35,517 nucleotides of DNA. It comes from Candidatus Achromatium palustre (GTDB lineage: Bacteria > Pseudomonadota > Gammaproteobacteria > Chromatiales > Chromatiaceae). The position numbers and the translations under genes are program-made. Shown here one piece after another: positions 33,442 to 35,517 of this stretch (position 1 is its first letter; every line of letters begins with the position of its first letter). The stretch is from the NCBI GenBank assembly GCA_001044195.1, contig LFCU01000271.1, positions 1 through 35,517 on the forward strand, given 5' to 3'. The notes under the pieces were generated by a model. It did no database searches and was not told where the DNA came from. It worked only from the letters and a program-made list of their open reading frames with translations.

Positions 33442-35241
33442 TCAATAATCAAGCCAAAAACGAACTCTAAATTTGTAAAGTCGGTAAGGCGTTGCATTTC
33501 CGTCATCTTTTACTAAACGAGATAACTTAATTTCATCGAAATCTAGTTTTATGCGTAGGTTGTTTTGCGTTTCTTCAACAACCATATTATGCCGTTTGGT
33601 ACCACCAGGATTCCTTTTTAACTCATCCAAAGCAAAAGCTTCTACATCAAAGTCTATGATGCCATGTCCTTCCTTGCCCACATAAAATAGTCCATTCTGA
33701 TAATAGGCAAACACCCCAGCATGAGCATCATGCTTCAATACCCAAGTTTTTTTATCGTTATCTTCAATATACACATACTCAGGGTTGACCATCACTTTGA
33801 AACCACCTGGAACATCAATCACTCTTTTATCTTTATTGGTACCTTCCATACTTACATACTCAGTTTTGTGGCGTTGCGGTATACCAACATCAAATCCCAT
33901 GGCTTCTTCTAATGTTTTCTGTGCATTATAGGGGGAATTTTTAAAATCTACATCCTGTTGTAAAGCAATTGGCACCCATGCTCTAATCAAGTACAGTCTT
34001 TCACGTTGTCGCAGAAATTCGAGGATCGAGCTAATACTATTTCGGTCGGCAGACGATATTCTATTTGGAGCTTTCCTAATCTTTCCCTGTTTTAAGATAT
34101 TATTTTGTTTCAACACCACTTTCAATTGTCTAATTTGGTTCCATACTGATACGTTCAATGCACTTAATGGTCCGATTGCTGCCACAGTTAGCAGCACTGC
34201 AAGTGTACCAGTTATCCATTTTAATGGTGGTTTTCTGAATATATAGGCAATCGCAAGGAATGCAAACCATACCGTTGATAACACAACCAGATAACGCTTT
34301 TCGGTCATACCATATTGTTCAATCCGTATATAAATCGAAAGTGCCTGTATAATGATTGGAATGATCAAAGCTGGGAAAAAGAACCTGTATACCAGACGTA
34401 GAATAGTGCCACCGTTTTCCCGCAAAGGCCAGCCGATTAAATAAATTACAATTCCTAATCCACCAAAAGCCGTGATCATATAAGCAAGTTGACCGCGTGG
34501 CATTTCTCCGACTATCATGATCTTGATAAAATAGGCATACAAAATAAGGATATAAATCACTACCAGTGGTGCAAAAATCCAGTTTAGAACAAAATAAAGC
34601 CACGTTGGCGCATGGTAGTCTGTTTCGCTATAACTAAATTTTTTCGGCACACTAGATAGTGCATAAAGCGGTCCAAACAGAATAGCCGAAAATGTTAGCA
34701 AGTAACCTAAAATATCTTCTCTAATTCTTCTATCGATGCTAAATAGATAATCAATTGCTAGCAACGCCGCCGATAAACCAATCCACAGAATCAATGCTAC
34801 AAAAAATGCTATCACCACGTTTTGCCAAAGTTGACGGTTATAAATCCAAAAAGACAAGTTATCGTGACTAGTAATATAAGGTCCAACAGAAATTCCTAAT
34901 AATAGTGCTGGAATCAAAAATAGCAGCCCCCCCAGTGCGGCAGGGTCACTACTAAAAATAGACAAAGTTAGTATAGTTATACCTGCTGAACCTAAAACCA
35001 GTTCTTTCCCAATGCTCCAGGCTCTTCCTTCAATAATCAAGCGCGTCAATCCGAACCATAAAAATCCGAAAATCAGAAATGCATTCACCTGGAATAAGAT
35101 GTCGTCGCGAATATAGTCGCGAATATATCTATATCTGATTGCGATGACGAACAGTGCTAGAACGCATACAACTGATCCTAAAAAACGTTTAACCGTTTTT
35201 TTCAGGTCATTAAAGGGAGAAAAATTGCTAAGTACATTCAT
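33442..35241 (-). CDS. DUF4153 multi-pass membrane protein
   Basis: In this 599-residue protein, residues 20-370 contain about ten to eleven strongly hydrophobic helices (for example FLGSVVCVLALFVIAI, AFFVALILWIGLSAALLAID). They include the DUF4153-type core WIFAPLVVIYILILYAYFIK followed by PRGQLAYMITAFGGLGIVIY. Residues 375-599 form a soluble domain rich in charged residues and beta strands, ending in FRVRFWLDY. The biochemical function of the family is unknown. AAGGT lies 7 bp before the ATG. It is a single gene, with repeat elements on both sides, so the surroundings do not suggest a role. Confidence 0.85.
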   Translation of the reverse strand: MNVLSNFSPFNDLKKTVKRFLGSVVCVLALFVIAIRYRYIRDYIRDDILFQVNAFLIFGFLWFGLTRLIIEGRAWSIGKELVLGSAGITILTLSIFSSDPAALGGLLFLIPALLLGISVGPYITSHDNLSFWIYNRQLWQNVVIAFFVALILWIGLSAALLAIDYLFSIDRRIREDILGYLLTFSAILFGPLYALSSVPKKFSYSETDYHAPTWLYFVLNWIFAPLVVIYILILYAYFIKIMIVGEMPRGQLAYMITAFGGLGIVIYLIGWPLRENGGTILRLVYRFFFPALIIPIIIQALSIYIRIEQYGMTEKRYLVVLSTVWFAFLAIAYIFRKPPLKWITGTLAVLLTVAAIGPLSALNVSVWNQIRQLKVVLKQNNILKQGKIRKAPNRISSADRNSISSILEFLRQRERLYLIRAWVPIALQQDVDFKNSPYNAQKTLEEAMGFDVGIPQRHKTEYVSMEGTNKDKRVIDVPGGFKVMVNPEYVYIEDNDKKTWVLKHDAHAGVFAYYQNGLFYVGKEGHGIIDFDVEAFALDELKRNPGGTKRHNMVVEETQNNLRIKLDFDEIKLSRLVKDDGNATPYRLYKFRVRFWLDY

Positions 35242-35353
35242 TTAAGATACCTTAAACTCGATCTTCAAATTAAAAAACAAAAAAATTATAATATAAATCT
35301 AAACAACCACCGGCTGGAAGCCAGTGGGTTTAAATCACGGACTAAAAGCTCGT

Positions 35354-35517
35354 AGCTCGTAGGGCGGGAGAGCAACGCGATCCCGCCGTATTCTATATAA
35401 ATTTGCTACTTTGAAATAATGCCTAATTGGGTAGCAAATGACATTGCAACAAAATTATGAGATAGCTCGTAGGGCGGGAGAGCAACGCGATCCCGACGTA
35501 TTCTATATAAATTTGCT
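35354..35517. repeat. Tandem 110-bp copies of the 387-498 repeat
   Basis: A full unit (35354-35465) is followed immediately by a second (from 35464) that runs off the window. Each unit begins AGCTCGTAGGGCGGGAGAGC with the GGCGGGA/TCCCGCC hairpin; the second unit has one stem change (CCCGACG). The first unit differs from the copy at 387 at only a few bases. There are no unique spacers, so this is not a CRISPR array. Confidence 0.8.

Noticed and set aside
35354-35517. CRISPR-like tandem repeats
   Set aside because: Units are contiguous 110-bp repeats without unique spacers, and there are no cas genes.
1-35517. tRNA, rRNA and origin of replication
   Set aside because: No cloverleaf with conserved T-loop words, no rRNA sequence and no DnaA-box cluster were noticed on reading both strands. 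This was by eye only.

Overview
The window is AT-rich, repeat-laden DNA from a bacterium. Several features resemble genomes of large sulfur-oxidising Gammaproteobacteria (Beggiatoa/Thiothrix/Achromatium-like): many short hairpin and MITE-like repeats, decayed transposases, and multi-domain two-component proteins with Cache or HAMP sensors. That taxonomic guess is an inference with low confidence, because no ribosomal or other marker gene is present.

The left flank (1-3826) is a graveyard of repeats and broken genes. It holds a palindromic repeat unit, a hybrid histidine kinase/response regulator that has lost its 5' half at a MITE-like element (387-547), and an insertion sequence at 1670-3449. 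The insertion sequence has 20-bp terminal inverted repeats and a 7-bp target duplication, and its transposase is dead. A roughly 160-bp sequence directly upstream of the central operon is a direct repeat of 123-291.

The centre (3827-23391, 19.6 kb, all + strand, mostly overlapping genes) is one large operon that looks like a defence or stress-response system. In order it encodes a TerY-like vWA protein; a protein with a possible restriction-endonuclease-like core and a glycine-zipper tail; a Ycf46/FtsH-like AAA+ ATPase; a tiny ORF; a second vWA protein; a PP2C phosphatase; an atypical Ser/Thr kinase with a zinc ribbon; a UPF1-like SF1 helicase; a HEPN-domain protein; a long coiled-coil protein with a McrB-type AAA+ domain; and a 1357-residue protein combining a DUF2357 (McrC N-terminal-like) domain, a cold-shock OB fold and an Hsp70-like ATPase and substrate-binding module. 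The vWA/PP2C/kinase set is the known TerY-P triad. The coiled-coil McrB, DUF2357 partner, UPF1-like helicase, HEPN and Hsp70-like parts match the published description of CoCoNuT-type IV restriction systems, which are predicted to target RNA. The likely logic is a phospho-switch controlling an ATP/GTP-driven RNA-sensing complex with HEPN, and possibly membrane or nuclease, effectors.

The right flank (23392-35517) starts with a frameshifted DDE transposase remnant and a second, frameshifted copy of the 3' end of the left-flank kinase gene, so related kinase fragments bracket the island. Two tandem two-component pairs follow on the minus strand. Each has a sensor kinase and a dual-receiver regulator; the kinase cores are nearly identical but the sensors differ. 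Next come a dTDP-4-dehydrorhamnose reductase (+), an IS1-like remnant, a cyclodeaminase/cyclohydrolase-family protein (-), a DUF4153 multi-pass membrane protein (-), and tandem 110-bp copies of the element seen at 387.
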